Shown here: positions 26,694 through 35,513 of the stretch, piece after piece | Layout of the letters: every line of letters begins with the position of its first letter | How positions within the stretch are numbered: the first letter of the stretch is position 1 | Source: Stenotrophomonas sp. ISL-67 | Lineage (GTDB): Bacteria > Pseudomonadota > Gammaproteobacteria > Xanthomonadales > Xanthomonadaceae | Length of the DNA stretch: 64,000 nt | Assembly (NCBI RefSeq): GCF_018612915.1 | Contig: NZ_JAGGRL010000002.1 | Span: forward strand, 186,001 to 250,000 | Direction of reading: 5' to 3' | Position numbers and translations under genes: made by a program | Notes under the pieces: generated by a model | What the model was told of the DNA's origin: nothing | Seen by the model: only the letters and a program-made list of their open reading frames with translations | The model's database searches: none

Positions 26694-26820
26694 AAGAGCA
26701 GCCACGCAGGGCGTGGCTCTACGCGGGGTTTGAGATCGTGCGCCCGGCCGGGGGCGGACACGCGTGGCGTGTCCCTACGCGGTGGGATGCCGGCGGTAGT
26801 GACACGCCATGCGTGTCACG
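26694..26820. repeat. Cluster of three REP elements
   Basis: AGCCACGCAGGGCGTGGCTCTAC ends near 26722; GACACGCGTGGCGTGTCCCTAC ends at 26777; GTAGTGACACGCCATGCGTG starts at 26796. The last two are inverted and form a REPIN. They separate the LuxR-type regulator from the substrate-binding protein gene. Confidence 0.85.
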
Positions 26821-26894
26821 GGGTGGGTCGCCGCCCGGGGGCGTAGTGTCCCGCGCGGAAAAGAGCGCAACCCGTGCACCCCACGTCGGTCCGT

Positions 26895-27935
26895 TCAGCG
26901 CGGCTGGGTGCTGCCCTTCCAGGCGTCGAGGAATTGGCGGCGCTTCAGGGCGTCCAGGTAAACCAGCAGGCCTGGACCCAGCAGGATCGGGCGGTAGCTG
27001 CGGCCCGGGGCGCGGCCGCGCTGGGTCGGGAGGATCGACATCAGGCGCGCTTCACGGGAGAGCACCTGCTGGCCGCGTGGGGATAACAGGTAGTCGAGGA
27101 AGCGGCGCGCTTCTGCTGCGTTGTGAGCCGTGCGGGGGATCACGGCGGTGCGCAGGACGACGAGGGTGTAGTCCTCCGGTTCGACGATGCCCAGTGGAGC
27201 GCCCGCATCAATGCGGGCCTGGGCGTAGGAGCCCAGTACGTTGTAGGCGAGGGAGAGTTGGCCGCTGCTTACGCGGTCGAGCAGTACGCCGGTGCGTTCT
27301 TCGAGCTGTACCTGGTTGTCGCCCAGTGCGCCCAGCAGGGCGCCCGCCATGCTGCCGCGCTGGCCATCCTGGGTGGCGAGCAGGTAACCCACGCTGCTGC
27401 GCTCGACGTCATAGGTGCCTACCTTGCCCGCCAGCGGGGCGTCCGGGGCGCGCAGCAGTTCGAGCAGCTGGCGGCGGGTCCTGGGTACGCGGGCCGCTGG
27501 CAGGGTGCGGGTGTTGTAGACCATCGCCACCGGTTCGTAGCTGATGCCGAACGCTTCATGCCGCCACTGTGCCCATGCGGGCAGCGCGTCGGTCTGTGGC
27601 GAGCGGTGCGGCAGCGCATGGCCGTCGTTGACAAGCTTCGCCTGCAGGTCCATGCCGCTGCTGATCAGCATGTCCGGGCCGGTGGCAGCATGGCGCTCGC
27701 GCACGTAGCGGGCGTACATGTCCTGGGCGATCACATCCTCGTAAACGATCTCGGTACCCGGGTGCAGGCGTTGGTAATCGGCAATGACGGTGGCGAACAC
27801 TTCGATGTCGGTGGAGCCGTGGATGCGCAGCTCGGCGGTAGCGGTGCCCTTGGCGGGAAAGCGCTGTACGTCGCCGGGTGCGGCGACCGCCGGGCCTGCC
27901 ACCAGCAGCACCAGCAGGAACAGGGTGCGCATCAT
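26895..27935 (-). CDS. Periplasmic solute-binding protein coupled to a sensor kinase
   Basis: 346 residues. Signal peptide at residues 1-19 (MMRTLFLLVLLVAGPAVAA), then an ABC-type extracellular solute-binding fold: LRIHGSTDIEVFATVIADY, ISYEPVAMVYNTRTLP, a hinge, and VIPRTAHNAAEARRFLDYLL typical of the iron/thiamine/molybdate-like class. Its ATG overlaps the stop of the kinase gene (ATGA), and no permease or ATPase gene is nearby. The organisation suggests a periplasmic co-sensor for the kinase rather than a transport component, as known for the BctC/BctDE citrate system of Bordetella. The ligand is unknown; citrate is a contextual guess. Confidence 0.85.
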   Translation of the reverse strand: MMRTLFLLVLLVAGPAVAAPGDVQRFPAKGTATAELRIHGSTDIEVFATVIADYQRLHPGTEIVYEDVIAQDMYARYVRERHAATGPDMLISSGMDLQAKLVNDGHALPHRSPQTDALPAWAQWRHEAFGISYEPVAMVYNTRTLPAARVPRTRRQLLELLRAPDAPLAGKVGTYDVERSSVGYLLATQDGQRGSMAGALLGALGDNQVQLEERTGVLLDRVSSGQLSLAYNVLGSYAQARIDAGAPLGIVEPEDYTLVVLRTAVIPRTAHNAAEARRFLDYLLSPRGQQVLSREARLMSILPTQRGRAPGRSYRPILLGPGLLVYLDALKRRQFLDAWKGSTQPR

Positions 27936-29317
27936 GCGTGCAGCCTCGGCAAACGAATGGTGGCCACCAGGCCGCCACTGGGCCGGTTGCTCAGGTCGAT
28001 CTGGCCGCCGTGGCTGTCTACCACGCGCTTGACGATGGCCAGGCCCAGCCCTGCCCCGCCCGGCGCGGCGTCCTCGCCACGGGCGAAGCGCTCGAATACG
28101 CGTTCGGCATCGCCCGGCGCAATGCCTGGGCCATGATCGGCGATGGTCACCACGCTGTACTTGCCTTCTTCGGTGAGCGCGACCTGCAGTGGGCCGTCAC
28201 CGCCGTACTTGAGTGCGTTGTCGATCAGGTTCTTGATCGCTTCGCGCAGCAGCAGTGCGTCACCCTGCACGCGCGAGGAAGACACGCCCACCGCCAGCTG
28301 CACGCGCGGTGCGGGCAGCGCCTGCGGTAGCGCCTCATGCAGGGCCTGATGCACGGTTTCCACCATGTCCACCGGCGCGAAGCGCTGCAGGTTGGAACGA
28401 TGGATCACGCTGGCATCGCTGAGCAGCTGGTTGAGCAGGCGGCTCATGTGGGTGGCATTGCGGTCGATGGCAGCCAGGCTGCGGCGCATGTCTTCGGGGT
28501 CCTCGTCGTCCAGCGCCAGCTGCGCCTGCGCGCGCAGTGCGGCCAGTGGCGTGCGCATCTGGTGGGCGGCTTCGGCCATGAACGCGCGAAGGGTTTCGTT
28601 GCTGCTGGACAGGCGCGCCATGAAGCGGTTCAGCGCGGCCACCATCTGGTCCATCTCGCGTGGCACGCGCGCGTCCAGCGGGCTCAGGTCGGAAGGCTCG
28701 CGTCGCGACAGCTCGCGCTCCACCTTCACCAGCGGGCGGAACGCCCGGTGCACGCCGAAGGCCACCAGCGCCAGCGACAGCAGCGAGAGCACGCCGATGG
28801 CCAGCAATGCGCGGTTGACGATGTCCTGCGCCACCGCTTCGCGCGCGCGCCGGGTCTGGCCGACCTGCACGCGGACTTCGGCCTGCGCCGACGGCGAGGA
28901 GACACGCCGCGACACCACCACGAAGCGCACGGTTTCGCCACTGTAGGGGGTATCGAACAGCTGCGGCTCATCGGTCGGCATGCGTGGCGGTGCCGGCAGA
29001 TCGGCGTATCCGGTCACGGTGCGGTTCTGGCCGTCGAACACCCTATAGAACACGCGGTCATCCGGCGCCATCGCCAACAGGTCCAGCGACGCATACGGCA
29101 GGTCCACCTGCCACTGCGCGTCCACCAGCGCCACCGAATCGATGATCGAGAGGGCTGAAGACACCAGCAGGTGGTCGTAGGAACGGTTGGCGGCGCGCTG
29201 GCCGTAGTCGCGCGCAGCGAACAGCAACGCCACGGCAAACACCGCGAGCAGCACGCCGAGATACAGGGTAAGCGTGCGCCGTAGGGAGCTGGGCGCGCGG
29301 GTTTCAGCCGTGGGCAT
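27932..29317 (-). CDS. TctE-like sensor histidine kinase
   Basis: 461 residues from the ATG at 29317, overlapping the end of the regulator gene by 14 bases. Membrane helix at about 11-33 (LTLYLGVLLAVFAVALLFAA), a periplasmic 2CSK_N-type sensor of about 135 residues, a second helix (LLAIGVLSLLSLALVAFG), HAMP-like linker, HisKA with MAEAAHQMRTPLAALRAQAQ (phospho-His), and HATPase with NLIDNALKYG, DHGPGIAPGD and GAGLGLAIVKRVV. Architecture and operon order match TctE/BctE kinases controlling tricarboxylate uptake. The neighbouring porin and CitMHS transporter are probable targets. Confidence 0.92.
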   Translation of the reverse strand: MPTAETRAPSSLRRTLTLYLGVLLAVFAVALLFAARDYGQRAANRSYDHLLVSSALSIIDSVALVDAQWQVDLPYASLDLLAMAPDDRVFYRVFDGQNRTVTGYADLPAPPRMPTDEPQLFDTPYSGETVRFVVVSRRVSSPSAQAEVRVQVGQTRRAREAVAQDIVNRALLAIGVLSLLSLALVAFGVHRAFRPLVKVERELSRREPSDLSPLDARVPREMDQMVAALNRFMARLSSSNETLRAFMAEAAHQMRTPLAALRAQAQLALDDEDPEDMRRSLAAIDRNATHMSRLLNQLLSDASVIHRSNLQRFAPVDMVETVHQALHEALPQALPAPRVQLAVGVSSSRVQGDALLLREAIKNLIDNALKYGGDGPLQVALTEEGKYSVVTIADHGPGIAPGDAERVFERFARGEDAAPGGAGLGLAIVKRVVDSHGGQIDLSNRPSGGLVATIRLPRLHA

Positions 29318-29993
29318 CGGGCGCGCCGTCGATGGCTTCCAGCAGGTAGCCGCTGCCGCGCACGGTGACGATGCGCAGCGGGGCGTCGGCCAGTTTGCGG
29401 CGCAGGCGGCCGACGTAGAGTTCGATGGCATTCGGGCCGGCTTCGTCGTCGAAGCCGAACAGGCCGTTGCCGATCTCGTCCTTGCCCACTACATGCCCCA
29501 GCCTGCCCATCAGGATTTCCAGCAGGCGGTATTCACGATTCGGCAGTTCGATCGGCTGCCCATCCAAGGTGACCCGGTGCGAGGCGTTGTCGAACTGGAA
29601 GCCGCCAATCTGCACCAGTTCGCTGGCCTGGCCGCGCGTACGCCGCAGCAGCACGCGGCAGCGTGCTTCGAATTCGCGGAAGTCGAACGGCTTGCCCAGG
29701 TAATCGTCGGCCCCCACGTCCAGCGCCTGCACGCGGTCTTCGATGCCATCGCGCGCGGTCAGCATCAGCACCGGCGTGGCATCGCCGCGCTCGCGCATGC
29801 CGGCCAGCACGCGCAGACCATCGAGCTTGGGCAGGCCGATGTCCAGCACCACCAGGTCGAAGCTCTGGTAGCGCAGCACGCTGGCGGCGGCCAGGCCGTC
29901 GTTCTGCCAGTCCACGGCGTGGCCACTGCGGCGCATGCGGCGGACGATGGCGTCGGCCAGGTCCGGATTGTCTTCAACCAGCAGGATGCGCAT
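29304..29993 (-). CDS. TctD-like OmpR-family response regulator
   Basis: 229 residues. Receiver domain with acidic pair EDN, phospho-acceptor Asp in LVVLDIGLPKLDG and Lys in YLGKPFDFREFEARCR, followed by a winged-helix DNA-binding domain (LPNREYRLLEILMGRLGHVV, ELYVGRLRRKL, VTVRGSGYLLE). First gene of the regulator-kinase-binding protein operon; both downstream junctions overlap. It is divergent from the porin gene 215 bp away, whose upstream region is the natural place for its binding sites. Confidence 0.94.
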   Translation of the reverse strand: MRILLVEDNPDLADAIVRRMRRSGHAVDWQNDGLAAASVLRYQSFDLVVLDIGLPKLDGLRVLAGMRERGDATPVLMLTARDGIEDRVQALDVGADDYLGKPFDFREFEARCRVLLRRTRGQASELVQIGGFQFDNASHRVTLDGQPIELPNREYRLLEILMGRLGHVVGKDEIGNGLFGFDDEAGPNAIELYVGRLRRKLADAPLRIVTVRGSGYLLEAIDGAPDAHG

Positions 29994-30207
29994 CGGGCGG
30001 GAACAGGCGGGGGTGCGGGAATCCTAGCGCGAGCGGCGTGTTTGGTGGGTTGCGCTGCGCTGCAGCAGGCGTCGACAGGTGGATGACAGCTTCCCCGCAC
30101 TAGGCTGCGCCATCGCCAGGCACCCCCGTGCGGACGCGTCCCGACAACCTGCGGGTTGGCACGGCCACAGGCCCTGCCCGCCCACCGCCATGTACCTGGG
30201 AGGGTTC

Positions 30208-31389
30208 ATGCACTTCGATCTCCTGCGCCGCCGCGGGCTGGCCGCCTGCGCCCTGCTGTTGCCCATCGCCCCGCTCTGGGCCGCCGACGATGCCGATGCG
30301 GACCGCCCGCTCACCGCCACCTTCGGCGGGCGCCTGCATCTGGATTTCGCCGATTTCGACAACGATGCGCGCGGCACCCCGAACAAGGACGACACCGAGA
30401 TCCGCCGTGCCTGGCTGGACATGTCGGGCCGGTTCTTCGTGGTGGACTACAAGCTGGAGGCCGATTTCTCCGGCGACCGGGTCGAAGCCAAGGATGTTTA
30501 CATCAGCCGCGATTTCAGCGGCGGCAAGCTCAGCGTGGGCCAGTTCAAGCAGTTCTTCTCGCTGGACGACCGCACCGGTTCCAACTACGGCAGCTTCCTG
30601 GAGCGCGGCAATGCCGGCACCACGCTGGCGCCGCTGTACCGCTTGGGCGCGTCGTGGCAGGCGGCCAGGAACGACATGACCTGGGCGGCCAGCGCCTACA
30701 GCCTGGAAAGCATCGATGCGTGGCAGGTGAAGGGCCGTGCGGCCGGTGGCCGCGCCACCTGGGCGCCCGGTGCCACTGCTGGCGACGTGCTGCACCTGGG
30801 GCTGTCGCTGGCGCATGAGCGCTACGACACGCCCGGTGCCAATGGCGTACCGGGGTTGAAGATCCGACCGCGCCCGGCCGGGCACCTATCAGACAACAGC
30901 CGCCTGACCCTGGTCGATTTCTCTTCCGGCCGGGATACCGACGTCAACAAGTGGTCGCTGGAATACGCGCAGGTGCGCGGCCCGCTGTCGTGGCAGGGCG
31001 AGTTCAGCGGCGCCACCTTCGATGACGGCAGCCAGCGCGGCACGGTACTGGCCGGCTACGGGATGCTGAGCTGGTTCGTCACCGGCGAATCGCGCGGCTA
31101 CGACCGCAAGACCGGGCGCTTCGCGCGCATCAAGGACATCCGCCACAAGGCCGGCGCGTTCGAGCTGGCGCTGCGTTACGACCAGATGCGCGGCGAGCAG
31201 CACCTGTTCGGCCAGCCGGACCTGATCGATGCGCGCACCGAGGCATGGACGCTCGGCGGGAACTGGTACCTGCGCCCGAACCTGCGCTTCATGTTGAACC
31301 TGATCGACAGCCGCAACCGCGATTACCTGGCGGCGGCCACCGTGGACCACACCCGTGCGGTCACCGGCCGCCTGCAGTTCGATTTCTAA
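30208..31389 (+). CDS. OprP/OprO-type porin beside a citrate transporter
   Basis: 393 residues. The ATG at 30208 follows a GGGAGGG site; an ATG 18 bases earlier is less well placed. Signal peptide ending PLWAADD (about residue 24). Beta-barrel with FGGRLHLDFADFDN, LSVGQFKQFFSLDDRTGSN and the terminal strand ending GRLQFDF with C-terminal Phe. A paralogue of the porin at 16.5 kb; the LSWFVTGESRGYDRKTGRF loop corresponds to ASWIVTGESRPYS in the other. Twenty-five bases upstream of the CitMHS gene, so likely one operon in which the porin brings citrate across the outer membrane. Confidence 0.9.
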   Translation: MHFDLLRRRGLAACALLLPIAPLWAADDADADRPLTATFGGRLHLDFADFDNDARGTPNKDDTEIRRAWLDMSGRFFVVDYKLEADFSGDRVEAKDVYISRDFSGGKLSVGQFKQFFSLDDRTGSNYGSFLERGNAGTTLAPLYRLGASWQAARNDMTWAASAYSLESIDAWQVKGRAAGGRATWAPGATAGDVLHLGLSLAHERYDTPGANGVPGLKIRPRPAGHLSDNSRLTLVDFSSGRDTDVNKWSLEYAQVRGPLSWQGEFSGATFDDGSQRGTVLAGYGMLSWFVTGESRGYDRKTGRFARIKDIRHKAGAFELALRYDQMRGEQHLFGQPDLIDARTEAWTLGGNWYLRPNLRFMLNLIDSRNRDYLAAATVDHTRAVTGRLQFDF

Positions 31390-31414
31390 ACCCCCCTTGC
31401 AAGGAAACCCGCAG

Positions 31415-32743
31415 ATGATGCTGAGCATCCTCGGCTTTGGCATGGTCATTACGTTCATGTACTTGATCATGAGCAAACGACTGTCGCCGCTGGTCGCCCT
31501 GATCACCATCCCGATCATCTTCGCCCTGCTTGGCGGGTTTGGTAACGGGCTGGACGAGATGATGCTGGACGGCATCAAGAAGATCGCGCCGACCGGCGTG
31601 ATGCTGATGTTCGCCATCCTGTACTTCGGGGTGATGATCGACGCCGGCCTGTTCGACCCGCTGGTGCGGATCATCCTGCGCCTGGTCAAGGGCGACCCGA
31701 TGAAGATCGTGCTGGGCACCGCCGCGCTGGCGATGCTGATCTCGCTCGATGGCGACGGCTCCACCACCTACATGATCACCGTGTCGGCGATGCTGCCGCT
31801 GTACCAGCGGCTGGGCATGAACGCGTTGAACATGACCTGCGTGACCATCCTCGCCGGTGGCGTGATGAACCTCACTCCGTGGGGCGGCCCAACCGCACGT
31901 GCGGCCACGGCACTGCACGTGGACCCGGCCGATGTGTTCGTGCCGCTGATTCCGGCGATGGTGCTGGCCTGCGCGTCGGTGCTGCTGCTGGCCTGGTACC
32001 TGGGCCTGAAGGAGCGCCGCCGGCTGGGCGTGGTGAAGCTGCCTCAAGGAGGCAGCTGGATGGATTCCAGCGTGTCCGATGACGGCACCCTGCCGACCGT
32101 GGAAGACGCCGAAGATACCAAACGGCCGAAGCTGCTGTGGGTGAACCTGGCGCTGACGCTGGCACTGATGACCGCGCTGATCCTGGGCGTGCTGCCGATG
32201 CCAGTGCTGTTCATGGTGGGCTTCGCGATCGCGCTGGTGATCAACTACCCGAACCTGGCCGAGCAGCGCCGCCGCGTGGTCAACCACGCCGGCAACGTGC
32301 TGTCGGTGGTGTCGTTGATTTTCGCGGCGGGCATCTTCACCGGCATCCTCAACAACACCGGCATGGTGGAGGCGATGTCGCACAGCTTCCTGGCGGTCAT
32401 CCCCGATGCGTGGGGGCCGTACCTGGCGGTGATCACCGCGCTGGCGTCGATGCCGTTCACCTTCTTCATGTCCAACGACGCGTTCTACTTCGGCGTGCTG
32501 CCGATCCTGTCCGAGGCGGCCGGCAACTACGGCATCACCCCGGTGGAAATGGCGCGCGCCTCGCTGGCCGGCCAGCCGGTGCACCTGCTCAGCCCGCTGG
32601 TGCCTTCGACCTACCTGCTGGTGGGGTTGGCCAAGGTGGAATTCGCCGACCACCAGAAATTCACCCTGAAATGGGCGGTGATGGTGTCGCTGGTGCTGAT
32701 GGCCGGCAGCCTGCTGTGCGCCCTGTATCCGTTCGCTGCCTGA
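31415..32743 (+). CDS. CitMHS-family citrate/divalent metal:proton symporter
   Basis: 442 residues with about twelve membrane helices. Start at the first of two ATGs after AAGGA. Family landmarks: FGVMIDAGLFDPLVRIILRL, the LISLDGDGSTTYMITVSAML block and LTPWGGPTARAATAL in the first half, and MSNDAFYFGVLPIL with ASLAGQPVHLLSPLVPSTYL in the second. CitMHS proteins import citrate complexed with Mg2+ or Ca2+. Placement after a porin and opposite a TctD/TctE-like system supports citrate. A reductase gene follows after 21 bases. Confidence 0.93.
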   Translation: MMLSILGFGMVITFMYLIMSKRLSPLVALITIPIIFALLGGFGNGLDEMMLDGIKKIAPTGVMLMFAILYFGVMIDAGLFDPLVRIILRLVKGDPMKIVLGTAALAMLISLDGDGSTTYMITVSAMLPLYQRLGMNALNMTCVTILAGGVMNLTPWGGPTARAATALHVDPADVFVPLIPAMVLACASVLLLAWYLGLKERRRLGVVKLPQGGSWMDSSVSDDGTLPTVEDAEDTKRPKLLWVNLALTLALMTALILGVLPMPVLFMVGFAIALVINYPNLAEQRRRVVNHAGNVLSVVSLIFAAGIFTGILNNTGMVEAMSHSFLAVIPDAWGPYLAVITALASMPFTFFMSNDAFYFGVLPILSEAAGNYGITPVEMARASLAGQPVHLLSPLVPSTYLLVGLAKVEFADHQKFTLKWAVMVSLVLMAGSLLCALYPFAA

Positions 32744-32764
32744 TCCACTTCAAGGAGTTCCGTC

Positions 32765-33505
32765 ATGACGCTTCGCATCGCATACGTCACCAGCGGCATG
32801 GGCAGCGTGGGTACTGCCATCTGCCAGAAGCTGGCCCGCAACGGCCACACCGTGGTGGCCGGCTGCGCGCCCAATTCGCCGCGCAAGGCCGGCTGGCTGC
32901 GCGAGCAGCGTGAGCTGGGCTTTGACTTCATCGCCTCTGAAGGCAACGCCGCCGACTGGCAGTCCACCGTGGCGGCCTTCACCAAGGTCAAGGCCGAGGT
33001 CGGCGAGATCGACGTGCTGGTCAACAACGCCGGTGGCAGCCGTGACGTGCTGTTCCGGCAGATGAGCCAGGACGACTGGAACGCGGTGATGGGCTCGAAC
33101 CTGCACGCGCTGTTCAACATCACCAAGCAGGTCATTGATGGGATGAGCGCGCGCAGCTGGGGCCGGATCATCAACATCGGTTCGGTTAGCGCGCACAAGG
33201 GCCAGATCGGCCAGGTCAATTTCGCCACCGCAAAGGCGGCGATGCATGGTTTCAGCCGCGCACTGGCCAATGAAGTGGCCACGCGCGGGGTGACGGTGAA
33301 CACCATTTCGCCGGGCTACATCGCCAGCCAGTCGATCAGCAGCTTCCCGCCCGATGTGCTGGACCGGCTGGCCGGCTCGGTGCCGATCCGCCGCCTGGGC
33401 AAGCCGGAAGAGGTGGCCAGCCTGTGCGCGTGGCTGGCGTCGGATGATGCCGCGTATGTCACCGGCGCGGATTATGCGGTGAATGGCGGGTTGCATATGT
33501 TCTGA
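32765..33505 (+). CDS. PhaB/FabG-like short-chain reductase with Tyr153 replaced by Phe
   Basis: 246 residues, the same length as Ralstonia PhaB acetoacetyl-CoA reductase and similar throughout (VLVNNAGGSRDVLFRQMSQ, GRIINIGSVSAHKGQIGQVN, GVTVNTISPGYIASQS). The Rossmann nucleotide motif reads TSGMGSVG. The catalytic tetrad is altered: the usual YxxxK is FATAK, with Phe at position 153 and Lys157 kept (codon TTC at 33221). The Tyr is the general acid in nearly all SDRs, so standard activity is doubtful unless another residue compensates. It is third in the porin-CitMHS operon. A sequencing error (TAC to TTC) cannot be excluded. Confidence 0.85.
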   Translation: MTLRIAYVTSGMGSVGTAICQKLARNGHTVVAGCAPNSPRKAGWLREQRELGFDFIASEGNAADWQSTVAAFTKVKAEVGEIDVLVNNAGGSRDVLFRQMSQDDWNAVMGSNLHALFNITKQVIDGMSARSWGRIINIGSVSAHKGQIGQVNFATAKAAMHGFSRALANEVATRGVTVNTISPGYIASQSISSFPPDVLDRLAGSVPIRRLGKPEEVASLCAWLASDDAAYVTGADYAVNGGLHMF

Positions 33506-33570
33506 TGCTCGGCGGCAGCACGGCCCAAGCACCCTACGCGGGATCAGCCCCAACGATGCGCGCGCCTATA

Positions 33571-34839
33571 TCATTCGGCCGCGAGCTGGTCCATGCGGAT
33601 GCGGTTGGCGAACAGCGAGAACGCCAGCATGCCGGCCAGCCCATTGGCACGACTGACCCAGTGCGGGAGCCAGCGCGGTGGGCGCAGGATGCCTTCTTCG
33701 AACAGCGGGGCGAAGTCCACCGCGTCGGTCAGCGACATCTTGCCGGCGAACAGCCAGCGGCAGTTCTGCAGGCGGTCTTCGGCCAGCATGTGGCGGAAGA
33801 AGGTGTGTACGGAGACCAGTCCGCGCAGGTACACGGTGTCCTTGGTGAAGGCCGCGCCGCCGGTGGCGGGAACGCCGCGGAACACACGCTGGGCCGAGGC
33901 GAAACTCTCTTCGTTGTTCTGCCCGGCATCGCAGAAGTAGCGGAACACCTGGATGAAGTCGGCCCCTTCGCGCGCCATCGCGATGGCCTCGGTGCGCAGG
34001 CTGATGCGCTTGAGCCGTTCGATGTCGATGCTGCCGGTGATCTGTTCGGCGAACGTGGCCAACCCTTCCTGGGTAGCGGTCACGCGCGGCGAGGACAGCG
34101 CCAGGCTGGGCAGGTGTGGCTGTTCGCGGCCGTTGAGCGCGGTGAGCGAATGCACCAGCGCTTCGTGGTGGAACAGCTGCGCGCGGTCGTAGGCGCTGAA
34201 GCGCGCACTGGTACGCAGGCGGATCCGGGTGGGACCGGCGGCGGCCTTGGAGATCAGCTCCGGATCCAGCTGCACGCTGATGATGCGCGTTTCAAAGAAC
34301 GCGTCCAGGTCGCTCTGCAACTGCAGTTGCAACGCGGTGGCCGAGACCGGCACCTGCTCTTCGGGTGCCAGCAGTTCGTGGTCCAGTTCCTGTGCGATCT
34401 GGATGAAGTGACGGGCGGCTTCGCGGGTGCTGGGCCCATTGCCCGGCAGTGGTTGTTCGGGCGAGCCGAACAGTTCCACCGAGTATCGGTCCACGTCAGC
34501 GGTGCCCAGCGATTCAAGCAGGCCGGCGGCCAGGTCCCAGCTGTGCGCCGAGCGCCGGATGTACAGGCCAATGGGGTGGTCGGGGTCGCACTGGGCGCTG
34601 ATCGCAGCCAGCGCGCGGCGGGTGTCGGTGAAATCCAGCCTGGGGTAGTCCAGCACCGGCAACGCCGGGTTGCCACGGGCCACGCTTGCCAGGAACGGGG
34701 CCTGCAGGGCAGCGGGCCAACTGGTCAGGCCCAGCAGCCGGATGCCTCCAACGGCCTCCACCAGCCGGGCGTCGAGCTCGGTGTGGTGGGCAACGTCACG
34801 ATCCACGGTCATCGGCTGGCTGCGCGGGACGCTGTTCAT
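33571..34839 (-). CDS. QEGLA-motif protein (DUF1704), MATCAP-like metallopeptidase
   Basis: 422 residues. It carries the defining VTATQEGLATFAEQ at about residue 256 and, some 30 residues earlier, LFHHEALVHSLTALNG, an HExxxH motif. In the eukaryotic relatives (KIAA0895/MATCAP tubulin tyrosine carboxypeptidase) HExxxH plus the Glu of the later motif bind the catalytic zinc. Bacterial members have been named flavohemoglobin expression-modulating QEGLA proteins on thin evidence. No signal peptide or membrane segment, so cytosolic. Its substrate is unknown. Single-gene unit, divergent from the Xre/RES pair. Confidence 0.88.
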   Translation of the reverse strand: MNSVPRSQPMTVDRDVAHHTELDARLVEAVGGIRLLGLTSWPAALQAPFLASVARGNPALPVLDYPRLDFTDTRRALAAISAQCDPDHPIGLYIRRSAHSWDLAAGLLESLGTADVDRYSVELFGSPEQPLPGNGPSTREAARHFIQIAQELDHELLAPEEQVPVSATALQLQLQSDLDAFFETRIISVQLDPELISKAAAGPTRIRLRTSARFSAYDRAQLFHHEALVHSLTALNGREQPHLPSLALSSPRVTATQEGLATFAEQITGSIDIERLKRISLRTEAIAMAREGADFIQVFRYFCDAGQNNEESFASAQRVFRGVPATGGAAFTKDTVYLRGLVSVHTFFRHMLAEDRLQNCRWLFAGKMSLTDAVDFAPLFEEGILRPPRWLPHWVSRANGLAGMLAFSLFANRIRMDQLAAE

Positions 34840-34899
34840 GAACGGACCTTATCAGGGTCTGTGCCGGGGTGTGAGCCCGTTCCGGCACGAAGAGCACAA

Positions 34900-34940
34900 T
34901 TGGCCTATAGTTGGTCCAGAAGTAGCCAAAGGAGGTTTCC
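34900..34940 (+). promoter_or_regulatory. Candidate operator and ribosome site of the Xre/RES pair
   Basis: TTGGC (34900) and its inverse GCCAA (to 34929) lie 20 bases apart with an extra TTGG half-site between them, directly before AAAGGAGG and the antitoxin ATG. Xre-type antitoxins usually repress their own operon at such palindromes. Confidence 0.5.
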
Positions 34941-35513
34941 ATGTCCCCTGCTGACCGCCGCGCCAGCGCCACCCCGAAGAAGGCCACCGCCCGTGCAATC
35001 GGCGAACGCAACAGCAGGCGCAGCGCGGGCGCCGTCCGCGAGCCGCTTGCAGCGTACGAGGCTCCAGCCAGGGTAAATGCGTTCCGCACCTTGCTGCGTA
35101 CTGCCCCGTTGGCCGAACGGGTGCGCATCGAACGCGAAGGCGTGCCCTACCAGGTGGTGAAGGGACTCATTGACGACATCTTCGTCAGCAGCACGGAATT
35201 CCAGACCTTCGTGCGGATTCCCAAGGCCACCTTCACCAAGAAGATGCGGGACAAATCGCTGTTTGCCGGAACCACCGGGCAGTCCGTGGTCGGGCTGATG
35301 GAGCTGATCAACAAGGTCGAAGACATGCTCGCCGCCGAGCAGGACAACCCGGCCGCGAAGGGCTTCGATGTGGAACGCTGGGTGGGCCAGTGGATCCAGC
35401 GACCGCAGCCCGCACTGGGCGGCCTGGCGCCGGCCGAGCTGATGGATACACCCAGCGGGCGCGCGTCGGTGATGCGGGTGCTGGGAGCGGTCCAGAGCGG
35501 CGCCTATCAATGA
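34941..35513 (+). CDS. Xre/MbcA/ParS-type antitoxin (DUF2384)
   Basis: 190 residues. A basic N-terminal tail of about 40 residues, an Xre-like helix-turn-helix segment (PKATFTKKMRDKSLFAG) and the C-terminal DUF2384 toxin-binding domain (FDVERWVGQWIQRPQPALGG, then DTPSGRASVMRVLGAVQSGAY). It overlaps the RES gene by four bases (ATGA). Such antitoxins block the RES active site with their C-terminus and repress the operon. Confidence 0.92.
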   Translation: MSPADRRASATPKKATARAIGERNSRRSAGAVREPLAAYEAPARVNAFRTLLRTAPLAERVRIEREGVPYQVVKGLIDDIFVSSTEFQTFVRIPKATFTKKMRDKSLFAGTTGQSVVGLMELINKVEDMLAAEQDNPAAKGFDVERWVGQWIQRPQPALGGLAPAELMDTPSGRASVMRVLGAVQSGAYQ

